A DNA stretch of 15,646 nt from Candidatus Shapirobacteria bacterium (GTDB lineage Bacteria > Patescibacteriota > Microgenomatia > UBA12405): contig JAQVXB010000006.1 in NCBI GenBank assembly GCA_028709405.1, forward strand, positions 1 to 15,646, given 5' to 3'. Within the stretch, counting starts at the first letter, position 1. Each line of letters begins with the position of its first letter. The notes under the pieces are model-generated. The model saw nothing but the letters and a program-made list of their open reading frames with translations. It searched no databases and was not told where the DNA came from. Made by a program: the position numbers and the translations under genes. Positions 1 through 4,882 of the stretch are shown here, piece after piece.

Positions 1-331
1 TAAAAGCAGTCGTTTTGGTATCTATAATTGATTCATCATAAAGATTTAATAAATCTTTAGTAAATTGTAATCTTTCTGGAGCAACTTCACTTAACTCTGA
101 CTGAGTTTCGGTGGTGGTGGGAGTAGTAGTCACTTCAGTGGTAGATTTAGTGGTTTCAGTGGTGGTTGGGGTGGTTTCAATAGTAGTTTCGGTGGTAGGA
201 GTAGTGGAACTAGGAGTGGTTTCGGTGACAGTAGTAGTGGGTTTGGTGGCATTAATATCTTGACAACCAGCACCACCAAAAGTGAGAGAAGCAATTAGGA
301 CAGAAGTAGCGATTCTTTCTTTTAAGGGCAT
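1..331 (-). CDS. Thr-rich putative lipoprotein, N-terminal part (runs off the left edge)
   Basis: An open frame of 110 codons runs from an ATG at 331 to the window edge with no stop, so the C-terminus is missing. Residues 1-22 look like a signal peptide: basic K4/E5/R6, a hydrophobic stretch, then GGAGC with Cys23 as a possible lipidated residue. The -3 position is Gly rather than the usual Leu, so the lipobox is imperfect. Residues 29-77 are almost all Thr, Pro, Glu and Ser in loose TPTTTETT-like units, typical of an exposed or glycosylatable linker. A non-repetitive region (SELSEVAPERL...) begins at about residue 78 and should lead into the functional domain outside the window, so the function cannot be named. 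It has its own promoter at 362-389. The frame and signal peptide are seen directly; surface anchoring is inferred. Confidence 0.75.
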   Translation of the reverse strand, partial: MPLKERIATSVLIASLTFGGAGCQDINATKPTTTVTETTPSSTTPTTETTIETTPTTTETTKSTTEVTTTPTTTETQSELSEVAPERLQFTKDLLNLYDESIIDTKTTAF

Positions 332-361
332 ATGATTTAAAAACCTATAATGTTATAAAGA

Positions 362-389
362 ATTATAGGACTTTTGATAAAAAAGTCAA
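362..389 (-). promoter_or_regulatory. Sigma-70-type promoter for the Thr-rich lipoprotein
   Basis: On the minus strand TTGACT (389-384) and a perfect TATAAT (367-362) are separated by 16 nt. Transcription would start near 355, giving a leader of about 24 nt before the ATG at 331. A 7-bp inverted repeat (GACTTTT at 369-375, AAAAGTC at 381-387, 5-nt loop) fills the spacer and overlaps the -35 box, so it could be an operator. This is one of the best -35/-10 pairs in the window. Confidence 0.65.
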
Positions 390-399
390 TATTTTAGGT

Positions 400-431
400 A
401 AAAAATAAATAATACATATTTGTTATGTATT
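400..431 (-). terminator. AT-rich hairpin with T-run downstream of the 197-aa gene
   Basis: On the minus strand an 8-bp perfect stem (arms at 424-431 and 411-418, 5-nt loop) is followed by ATTTATTTTTT at 410-400. It lies 45 nt after the stop of the upstream gene and just before the promoter of the lipoprotein gene, where a terminator is expected. The stem has only one G-C pair per arm, so termination strength is uncertain. Confidence 0.45.
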
Positions 432-475
432 GGATATAAATCAACAAGGCGACTTGTGTGTGTCAGTTTGGATAA

Positions 476-1069
476 TTAATTAAACTCTAGACTATTTACA
501 ATTTGTTGTTGGATAACACTATTACCGGCGGAACTATCGAAAATGTTATAAACTGAATCCCCTTTTTGAAGAAAAATTATTCTGATAGGATAAGACGTTA
601 TTGTTTCGTAAGCGTCAAGACCATTAATATTAATTTTTTTGAAAATGTCTTCAGAATTTTGAAGATTAATCCAATCTTCTAGGTTAAGTTTTTTAGGATT
701 GGAGGGAAAATCAGAAAAAGGTTGATAAATTGTCAATTTAATATTAGGAGAGATTGGATTAGAGTTTTCCTCTTTTATTTTTAAACGGCTTGGTGAATAA
801 AAACTGATTTCAGTTGGTAAATTTTTTTCTACTATCCAATCTTGGGGATATTTAATGGAATATTTTAATTCAAGATCGGAGAAAATTTTCCACTGGTTAT
901 ATTCTTCTTGAGAAATTGATTCGTTATTAGCTGGGTTAATTACTTCTTTTGAAGGAACGGATTTTTTTATAATTTTTGGAGCAAAAAATATTAAAACTGC
1001 CAAAGCTACTAATATTAAAAAAAATGAAATTAATTTAATAAGTCTAAATTTTCTTTTGAGCCGATTCAT
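476..1069 (-). CDS. Single-pass membrane protein with an exported PsbP/Mog1-like domain
   Basis: The 197-aa product starts with a basic segment (residues 1-11) and a membrane helix at about 11-31, followed by a short linker and an exported domain at about 58-197. The domain has the pattern YSIKYPQDW (70-78), a run of beta-strand-like segments, a 'GLDAYET' turn near 150-156 and a terminal 'IVNSLEFN'. That pattern is common in PsbP/Mog1-fold secreted proteins of uncharacterised function; the fold assignment is by pattern only. No catalytic residues are recognised. The start at 1069 gives the complete signal anchor. Without the cassette at 1084-2170, this gene would begin about 17 nt after the mltG stop, so it was probably once the next gene in the mltG operon. 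Confidence 0.7.
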   Translation of the reverse strand: MNRLKRKFRLIKLISFFLILVALAVLIFFAPKIIKKSVPSKEVINPANNESISQEEYNQWKIFSDLELKYSIKYPQDWIVEKNLPTEISFYSPSRLKIKEENSNPISPNIKLTIYQPFSDFPSNPKKLNLEDWINLQNSEDIFKKININGLDAYETITSYPIRIIFLQKGDSVYNIFDSSAGNSVIQQQIVNSLEFN

Positions 1070-1083
1070 ATACTATGAATAAT

Positions 1084-1110
1084 AAATTATTTTAGATATT
1101 TAGCAATGTT
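1084..1110. repeat. 27-bp direct repeat, copy 1 (remnant of the mltG 3' end)
   Basis: These 27 bases are identical to 2144-2170. They carry the last seven codons and the stop codon of mltG (N-I-A-K-Y-L-K-stop on the minus strand) plus three bases beyond it, but here they are not attached to the mltG frame. The identity ends sharply on both sides. It marks the distal boundary of the RhuM-Fic cassette. Confidence 0.85.
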
Positions 1111-1120
1111 AAAGACTTAA

Positions 1121-2095
1121 TTACTTAATCAAATTAACCACCAATTTTATTAAATTGTCTTTTTCTTTTGGATTACTTATGGCAATTAATAGCGCTAAGG
1201 CTACCAATGCTTTATCGCTTATTTTATTTTCTCCGTTTTTATTTTTTAAAATCCCATTTTGATTTAGAAAATAAACAAATAGGGTTGATCCAATCCGTTT
1301 GTTTCCATCCACAAAGGGATGATCTTTAATTACCATGTAAAGTAAATTGGCCGACTGTTCTTCAATACTTTTATATAAATATTTTCCATCAAAAGTTTGA
1401 CTGATTGCTCCAATAATAGATTTTAATCCATGACCATTTTCCTGACCAAAATTATTCGATAAAGTTTGTTTAAAATTATTTTTAATTTCTTGAATAAAAT
1501 TTTTAACCTCATCATAACTTAATTCATAATTTATCTTTTTAGATAATCCTTCAAATTTAAGTTTATGATCATCGTATTTAGTTAATAAGTAAATCGAATT
1601 AGTATAATCAGAAATCAAATCTAATAAAGAATCAGTTTCCGTCTTTAATTGATCAAATTTTGATTTTGAGGTAATAAAGTCAATACTATTTTTAAATTCC
1701 TCAAAAATTTTCTTTTGTTGTAATATTCTTTTTCTGTTGACTACATAACCTTTAACTAAATATTTTTTCAAAACATTTGTTGCCCAAATTCTAAATTGAG
1801 TACCTTGGATAGAATTCACCCGATAACCAACAGAAATTATCATGTCCAAATTATATTTATTAATTTGGTATATCTTTCCGTCTTTTGCAGTATGTGCAAT
1901 TTTTGTACATACTGATTTTTTATCCAGTTCTTTAATATCAATTACATTTTTTATATGTCTGCCAATAGATGTTCTATCTGTCTTAAACAACTCTGCCATC
2001 TGTTTTTGACTTAACCAAACAGTTTTTCCGTCGAAACTAACTTTTAAATCAATATTTCCACTAGGGGATTTATATAAAACAATTTTATTTTCCAT
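1121..2095 (-). CDS. RhuM-family / Fic-DOC domain protein
   Basis: The 324-aa product is a fusion. Residues 1-120 match the virulence RhuM family: a KTVWLSQKQMAELF helix-turn-helix-like segment (24-37) and a KilA-N/Bro-like portion with 'ISVGYRVNSIQGTQFRIWA' (87-105). A helical, lysine-rich linker spans about 120-190. Residues 190-324 are a Fic/Doc domain with the active-site motif HPFVDGNKRIGS at 259-270, where His259 is the catalytic base. Fic proteins transfer AMP or other phosphate-containing groups to target hydroxyls, while Doc phosphorylates EF-Tu. Ser270 replaces the final Arg of canonical AMP-transferases, so the donor is uncertain. No clear (S/T)xxxE(G/N) inhibitory motif was found, and no antitoxin gene is adjacent. 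The N-terminal part may bind DNA, possibly for autoregulation. Family assignment is strong; activity and target are inferred. Confidence 0.88.
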   Translation of the reverse strand: MENKIVLYKSPSGNIDLKVSFDGKTVWLSQKQMAELFKTDRTSIGRHIKNVIDIKELDKKSVCTKIAHTAKDGKIYQINKYNLDMIISVGYRVNSIQGTQFRIWATNVLKKYLVKGYVVNRKRILQQKKIFEEFKNSIDFITSKSKFDQLKTETDSLLDLISDYTNSIYLLTKYDDHKLKFEGLSKKINYELSYDEVKNFIQEIKNNFKQTLSNNFGQENGHGLKSIIGAISQTFDGKYLYKSIEEQSANLLYMVIKDHPFVDGNKRIGSTLFVYFLNQNGILKNKNGENKISDKALVALALLIAISNPKEKDNLIKLVVNLIK

Positions 2096-2100
2096 AGTTA

Positions 2101-2128
2101 ATTAAACCAAAGAAAACCCGAATGTCAA
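2101..2128 (-). promoter_or_regulatory. Promoter of the RhuM-Fic gene
   Basis: A consensus TTGACA (2128-2123, minus strand) lies 16 nt before TTTAAT (2106-2101), which ends 5 nt before the ATG at 2095. The transcript would then start at or next to the start codon. A TTAATTAA palindrome (2098-2105) overlaps the -10 and could bind a regulator. The promoter lies inside the cassette, so the gene carries its own expression signal. Confidence 0.6.
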
Positions 2129-2143
2129 TAATAATACAAAATA

Positions 2144-2170
2144 AAATTATTTTAGATATTTAGCAATGTT
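2144..2170. repeat. 27-bp direct repeat, copy 2 (in-frame mltG 3' end)
   Basis: Identical to 1084-1110. This copy supplies the working last seven codons and TAA stop (2149-2147, minus strand) of mltG. It is the proximal boundary of the RhuM-Fic cassette. Confidence 0.85.
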
Positions 2171-3082
2171 GGCGTTGTGTTCGTCAAGGGTAACAGCATA
2201 GTGCATTTGATGGTCGTTGCCGGTGATGTAATAAAGATAATCTGAAGTGATGGGGTGAAAAGCAGCGTAAAGAGAGTTAAAGCCGGGATTACAAATTGGA
2301 GCAGGTGGAAGACCAGGATTTTTATAGGTATTAAAGGGAGAAATAAGAGAGATATCTGATTTAGAAATGGGTTCCCAATATTTTTGGGGTTTACTTTTGG
2401 AATCCCGGGCATATTGGACTGAAGCATCGACTTGAAGAGCCATGCCAATTTTAAGTCTGTTTAAAAGAACTCCGGCTACTTCTTGTTTTGATTTGAGAGT
2501 TCTGGCTTCTCGTTCAACAATAGAAGCGAGAATGACAATTTCTTGGTCGGTAAAAGTTTTATTGGTGGCAGATTCTTTGGCTTCGGCAAATTTTTTATCA
2601 AAATTGGATTGAATAACACTGATTATTTGACTGGTGGTGTAGTATTGGGGAATTAAATAACTATCAGGGAAAAGATAACCTTCTTGGGCGGTGAAAGCTT
2701 CATCTTGGGGAAAAAGATCTTTGATTTCTTCAAGACGAGTACCTTCAATTATTTTTAACCAGTAATCACTGACTCCGCCTTTTGATAGTTTGGTGATTAT
2801 TTCTTGAACAGTTAAAGATGGGGATAAACGAAAAGTTCCAGCTTGGATTTTGCTATTTAAACCTAATTTATAGGCATAAAAAAGAAAGGAATATTTACTA
2901 CGAATTAGGGAATTTGATTTTAATTTATCGGAAATGGTCAATAAACTATCGCCTTCATTGATGACCAACATAGTATTCTTTTTATCGACCGAAACAGCTT
3001 TACTGTTAATCTGCAGATAAGAAAAAATACCGGCAAGGAAAAGGGTTAAACAAAGGCTAATAATTATAAAAAGCCGAAGCAT
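2147..3082 (-). CDS. mltG: Endolytic murein transglycosylase MltG
   Basis: MltG cuts nascent glycan strands in the periplasmic face of the membrane and is thought to set strand length. The 311-aa product has an N-terminal membrane anchor (about 3-22), a LysM-like subdomain (about 37-100) and the YceG/MltG catalytic domain. Visible family motifs are EGYLFPDSY (134-142), LASIVERE (185-192, with Glu190 at the position of the catalytic glutamate), LNRLKIGMALQVDASVQY (207-224), SPFNTYKNPGLPPAPICNPG (248-267) and the C-terminal HYAVTLDEHN (294-303). Length is normal for the family. It begins 2 nt after the zinc-ribbon gene and is cotranscribed with it. The last codons come from repeat copy 2, so the cassette left the protein intact. 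Confidence 0.95.
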   Translation of the reverse strand: MLRLFIIISLCLTLFLAGIFSYLQINSKAVSVDKKNTMLVINEGDSLLTISDKLKSNSLIRSKYSFLFYAYKLGLNSKIQAGTFRLSPSLTVQEIITKLSKGGVSDYWLKIIEGTRLEEIKDLFPQDEAFTAQEGYLFPDSYLIPQYYTTSQIISVIQSNFDKKFAEAKESATNKTFTDQEIVILASIVEREARTLKSKQEVAGVLLNRLKIGMALQVDASVQYARDSKSKPQKYWEPISKSDISLISPFNTYKNPGLPPAPICNPGFNSLYAAFHPITSDYLYYITGNDHQMHYAVTLDEHNANIAKYLK

Positions 3083-3084
3083 TT

Positions 3085-3282
3085 TTATATTTCGTCGAAT
3101 AAGGCTCGACGGTAAGTGCCTTTAGCACTGTCGTGAATAAAAATGCGACCACAACGACAGGTGACGGTGGTTTTACCTCTAACTTCTTTTCGGACACCAC
3201 GAGAAAGAGGAGTACCACAACCAACGCAGCGACCTTGTGACAGCAACCAAGCTTGGATTGGGGAAATTAGATTTTTGATCAT
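3085..3282 (-). CDS. Small zinc-ribbon protein
   Basis: This 65-aa protein has two cysteine pairs, C19-x2-C22 and C42-x-C44, in the CVGCGTPL ... TCRCGRIF arrangement of a zinc ribbon, and is otherwise basic. It lies between ruvX (stop 15 nt upstream) and mltG (start 2 nt downstream) in one transcription unit. A single zinc ribbon of this size may bind nucleic acid or act as a protein adaptor, but no specific role can be assigned. The Cys pattern and tight spacing make it a credible gene. Confidence 0.75.
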   Translation of the reverse strand: MIKNLISPIQAWLLSQGRCVGCGTPLSRGVRKEVRGKTTVTCRCGRIFIHDSAKGTYRRALFDEI

Positions 3283-3297
3283 AATTATATTTAATTA

Positions 3298-3669
3298 TTA
3301 AACTATTATTCTTCTTAAAATAACTGCGGCAGCCACCGAATCTATTAATTTTTTATAATCTTTCTTCTTATTTCCGTTTTGGATGTAAATTTGCTCGGCC
3401 TCGATGGTGCTGACAGATTCTTCAACAGTTTCGATATTTAATTTTAACACAGAACGGAGTTTATCAACAAAATTTTTAATGAGTTTAGCAAATTCCCCTT
3501 CGGAAACTCCAACATAAACACCATCAATTTTATAATCAATAATAATTTTTTGGAGATTATCGATAGTTTTGTCATCATTTTTAATGGCTGGAATTGGGGT
3601 AATTATGCCAAGAATAGAAACGGCTAAGCCAATATTTTTAGTGCCATAATCAATGGAGAGATAGTTCAT
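3298..3669 (-). CDS. ruvX: RuvX/YqgF family Holliday-junction resolvase-like nuclease
   Basis: The product is an RNase H-fold YqgF protein. Homologues act in 5' end maturation of pre-16S rRNA or as Holliday-junction nucleases. With the start at 3669 it has 123 aa and begins MNYLSIDYGTKNIGLA, with catalytic Asp7. EESVST (83-88) stands for the usual DERLTT, keeping Glu84, and DSVAAAVIL (110-118) holds the last Asp. The frame extends upstream to 3723, but those 18 extra codons (MRHHEVYAGVGF...) lie mostly in the hairpin repeat at 3688-3750 and do not resemble the family. An extended -10 box 6 nt before 3669 also supports the shorter form. It heads the ruvX, zinc ribbon, mltG unit. Confidence 0.88.
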   Translation of the reverse strand: MNYLSIDYGTKNIGLAVSILGIITPIPAIKNDDKTIDNLQKIIIDYKIDGVYVGVSEGEFAKLIKNFVDKLRSVLKLNIETVEESVSTIEAEQIYIQNGNKKKDYKKLIDSVAAAVILRRIIV

Positions 3670-3675
3670 AGGAGG

Positions 3676-3684
3676 ATTATAACA
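3676..3684 (-). promoter_or_regulatory. Extended -10 promoter of ruvX
   Basis: TGTTATAAT (a TG, one base, then a perfect TATAAT) on the minus strand ends 6 nt before the ATG at 3669, implying a leaderless or nearly leaderless transcript. There is no good -35; that region falls inside the repeat at 3688-3750, so the element's arrival may have changed ruvX expression. Confidence 0.55.
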
Positions 3685-3687
3685 ATT

Positions 3688-3750
3688 AAAACCTACCCCG
3701 GCATACACTTCGTGATGCCGCACCCTCCCTTAAAAAAGGAGGGAGTCTAT
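3688..3750 (+). repeat. REP-like hairpin repeat, left inverted copy at the DUF559 gene
   Basis: The copy starts AAAACCT and ends GAGTCTAT. It folds into two hairpins: CGGCAT-A-CAC (3699-3708) with GTG-ATGCCG (3712-3720), one bulged A, and CCCTCC (3723-3728) with GGAGGG (3738-3743) around a TTAAAAAA-containing loop. The same plan (AAAACCT, a CACTT(C/T)GTG hairpin, a CTCCC-TTAAAAAA-GGAG hairpin, GTCT) appears inverted at 4112-4162. Its GTCTATAAT edge supplies the -10 box of the DUF559 gene. Confidence 0.75.
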
Positions 3751-3753
3751 AAT
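3748..3753 (+). promoter_or_regulatory. -10 box of the DUF559 gene, supplied by the repeat
   Basis: A perfect TATAAT overlaps the inner edge of the left repeat and ends 7 nt before the ATG at 3761, suggesting leaderless transcription. No -35 resembling TTGACA is present at the proper distance, so strength is unknown. Confidence 0.45.
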
Positions 3754-3760
3754 ATATGTA

Positions 3761-4150
3761 ATGAAAATTACTGAAGATAATTTTTTAACAAAAAGAAATC
3801 ATTTAAGATATTTAGAAGAATTAAGAATTTTGGCAAAGAAAAACAGAAATAATCCAACAGAAGCTGAATATATAATGTGGAGATATTTAAGAAAAAGTAA
3901 ATATAAATTTACAAGACAAAAACCAATAAATAGATTTATTCTTGTTTTTTATTGTTCTGAAATAAATTTAGCAATTGAAATCGACGGCGATTCTCATAAC
4001 AAAAAGAAAAGTTATGATTTATTAAGGGATAGATATTTAGAATCTGTTAATATTAAAACTTTGCGTTTTAAAAACAATGAAGTTTTAAATAATTTTGATG
4101 AAGTGTTAAAAAGACTTCTCCCTTTTTTAAGGGGAGATGTCACAAAGTGA
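3761..4150 (+). CDS. DUF559 (Vsr-like) endonuclease-domain protein, probably catalytically altered
   Basis: The 129-aa product matches the DUF559 family, related to very-short-patch-repair endonucleases with a PD-(D/E)XK-type core. Visible landmarks are NPTEAE (31-36), YKFTRQKPI (48-56), FYC (63-65), LAIEIDGDSH (70-79) and LRFKNNEVLNN (101-111). Glu73 and Asp75 of the ExD motif and His79 are kept. The family normally reads (I/V)-D-F-Y-C; here Val62 (GTT) stands in place of the Asp (GAT), a single-base change at a likely metal ligand. The last ten or so codons (LPFLRGDVTK) lie in the right repeat. It opposes all neighbours and is enclosed by inverted repeats. DNA cleavage is known or predicted for the family; this copy may be inactive. 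Confidence 0.85.
   Translation: MKITEDNFLTKRNHLRYLEELRILAKKNRNNPTEAEYIMWRYLRKSKYKFTRQKPINRFILVFYCSEINLAIEIDGDSHNKKKSYDLLRDRYLESVNIKTLRFKNNEVLNNFDEVLKRLLPFLRGDVTK
4108..4137 (-). terminator. Repeat-derived terminator downstream of the sortase
   Basis: On the minus strand the hairpin TCTCCC (4137-4132) / GGGAGA (4122-4117), extended by inner A-T pairs, is followed shortly by TTTTT at 4112-4108. It would end transcription coming out of the sortase gene. On the plus strand a 6-bp hairpin (4138-4143 with 4147-4152) followed by T6 at 4159-4164 could end DUF559 transcription, so the repeat may work in both directions. Confidence 0.5.
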
Positions 4151-4162
4151 CAGAGAGGTTTT
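4112..4162 (-). repeat. REP-like hairpin repeat, right inverted copy at the DUF559 gene
   Basis: Read on the minus strand it starts AAAACCTCTCTGTCAC and ends GGGAGAAGTCT. It holds a GTCAC-AAA-GTGAC hairpin (4139-4151) and a TCTCCC/GGGAGA hairpin (4117-4137). It is inverted relative to 3688-3750 and nearly identical to the solo copy at 8844-8897. It abuts the sortase stop codon at 4163 with no gap and encodes the C-terminus of the DUF559 protein. Confidence 0.8.
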
Positions 4163-4882
4163 TTAATTAACTGCAAGACTGGCTTTGATGATGAGGCGAC
4201 GGAGATAAGTGCCAGGGGGGCTACAAGTGATAAGGGTAAGGTTTTTTTGATCGAAACGTTGTTCTAAAACGGAGAGATCGGTGGGTTTGACTTCAAACAT
4301 TTCGTCAATAATGTATTTATATTCAACACTGTCGTAATTAATAATTATTTCATCACCTTGTTTAAGTTTGTAGAGAGTAGAAAAAATGGTTAAATAATTA
4401 CTGGAATTAAAAAACTGAGGTAAAACTGAATGACCAAAAACAACGGCATTACCTAATTGCCCAGGAAGAGCGGTTTGAGGGTATTGAATTAAACTTTTTT
4501 TTAAATCCATACTACCAATAGTGACAACAGCATCTTTAATTTTCAATTTGGGAATTGTAAGTAAATAGGTGGAGCTATCAGTGCTGGAAAATAGTTGGTT
4601 ATCATCGGTGGAATTATCGACAAACCAATTGGCAATTTGAGTGTAATCAGTGGTAACATCGCCAAGAATACTTTGGGAAGAATTATAGGATTTTAAGGAT
4701 AATGGATTTATTATCTGACTAAACTTAAAAGCATATTGAAATTGAAATTTTAAAATGGGAAAAATAGCAGAAAGAAAAAAAACTAGCCCAATAAGTAAAA
4801 AAAAGAGAGCAAATTTCTTTTTTTTGGCCAAAGATTTTGATTTGGCAGTGGGAAGTGATTTTTTGATATAAAGATAACTCAC
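4163..4882 (-). CDS. Sortase (class D/E-like transpeptidase family)
   Basis: Sortases cleave a sorting signal and join surface proteins to a nucleophile at the cell envelope. The 239-aa product has a basic N-terminus, one membrane helix (about 24-44), a spacer, and a C-terminal sortase domain (about 106-239). Catalytic residues are His151 in VVFGHSVLP, Cys220 in TLITCSPP and Arg228 or Arg229 in TYLRRL. The start is GTG at 4882 and overlaps the TGA of the upstream gene (GTGA), so the two are translationally coupled. No substrate with a sorting motif was found in this window; the coupled 734-aa protein ends KTELP but lacks an LPxTG-type tail. The family is certain; class and substrate are not. 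Confidence 0.93.
   Translation of the reverse strand: MSYLYIKKSLPTAKSKSLAKKKKFALFFLLIGLVFFLSAIFPILKFQFQYAFKFSQIINPLSLKSYNSSQSILGDVTTDYTQIANWFVDNSTDDNQLFSSTDSSTYLLTIPKLKIKDAVVTIGSMDLKKSLIQYPQTALPGQLGNAVVFGHSVLPQFFNSSNYLTIFSTLYKLKQGDEIIINYDSVEYKYIIDEMFEVKPTDLSVLEQRFDQKNLTLITCSPPGTYLRRLIIKASLAVN

Larger units (their letters stand above)
1084..2170 (-). mobile_element. Putative one-gene RhuM-Fic cassette inserted at the 3' end of mltG
   Basis: A 1060-bp unit containing one gene and its own promoter is bracketed by a perfect 27-bp direct repeat of the mltG terminus. Removing one repeat and the interior restores mltG with its stop 17 nt from the next gene on the same strand. A duplicated gene end is the usual mark of site-specific integration into a gene's 3' end, where the incoming DNA carries a replacement end. 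There is no integrase or transposase inside, so mobilisation would have to occur in trans. Alternatives are a recombination between short homologies or a one-off duplication. The repeat is seen directly; mobility is inferred. Confidence 0.5.
3688..4162 (+). mobile_element. Putative mobile unit: DUF559 nuclease gene between inverted REP-like repeats
   Basis: The unit runs from AAAACCT at 3688 to AGGTTTT at 4162, so its outermost bases are exact inverted copies. Inside are the only plus-strand gene of the window and two related hairpin repeats facing each other. It sits between the sortase stop codon (4163) and ruvX, whose neighbours are otherwise co-directional. A solo copy of the repeat occurs at 8844-8897. 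No convincing target-site duplication was seen. The layout recalls REP/RAYT systems but with a PD-(D/E)XK-type nuclease in place of the tyrosine transposase; that comparison is an inference. Confidence 0.55.

Noticed and set aside
103..247. Repetitive ACC/ACT tract as a possible CRISPR or minisatellite array
   Set aside because: There is no fixed repeat/spacer pattern; it is a Thr-rich coding region in an open frame with a signal peptide.
433..465. Small hairpin ACAAG-GCGA-CTTGT as an RNA element
   Set aside because: A 5-bp stem with a GNRA-type loop is too small to support a riboswitch or ncRNA call without other conserved structure.
3670..3723. Longer ruvX start giving a 141-aa protein
   Set aside because: The extra residues are encoded mostly by the hairpin repeat, the family starts at MNYLSIDYGT, and the extended -10 lies inside this extension.
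3676..4172. Target-site duplication flanking the DUF559 element
   Set aside because: Only AATT-level similarity is present at the flanks, and it does not directly adjoin the element ends, so it is not above chance in this AT-rich DNA.
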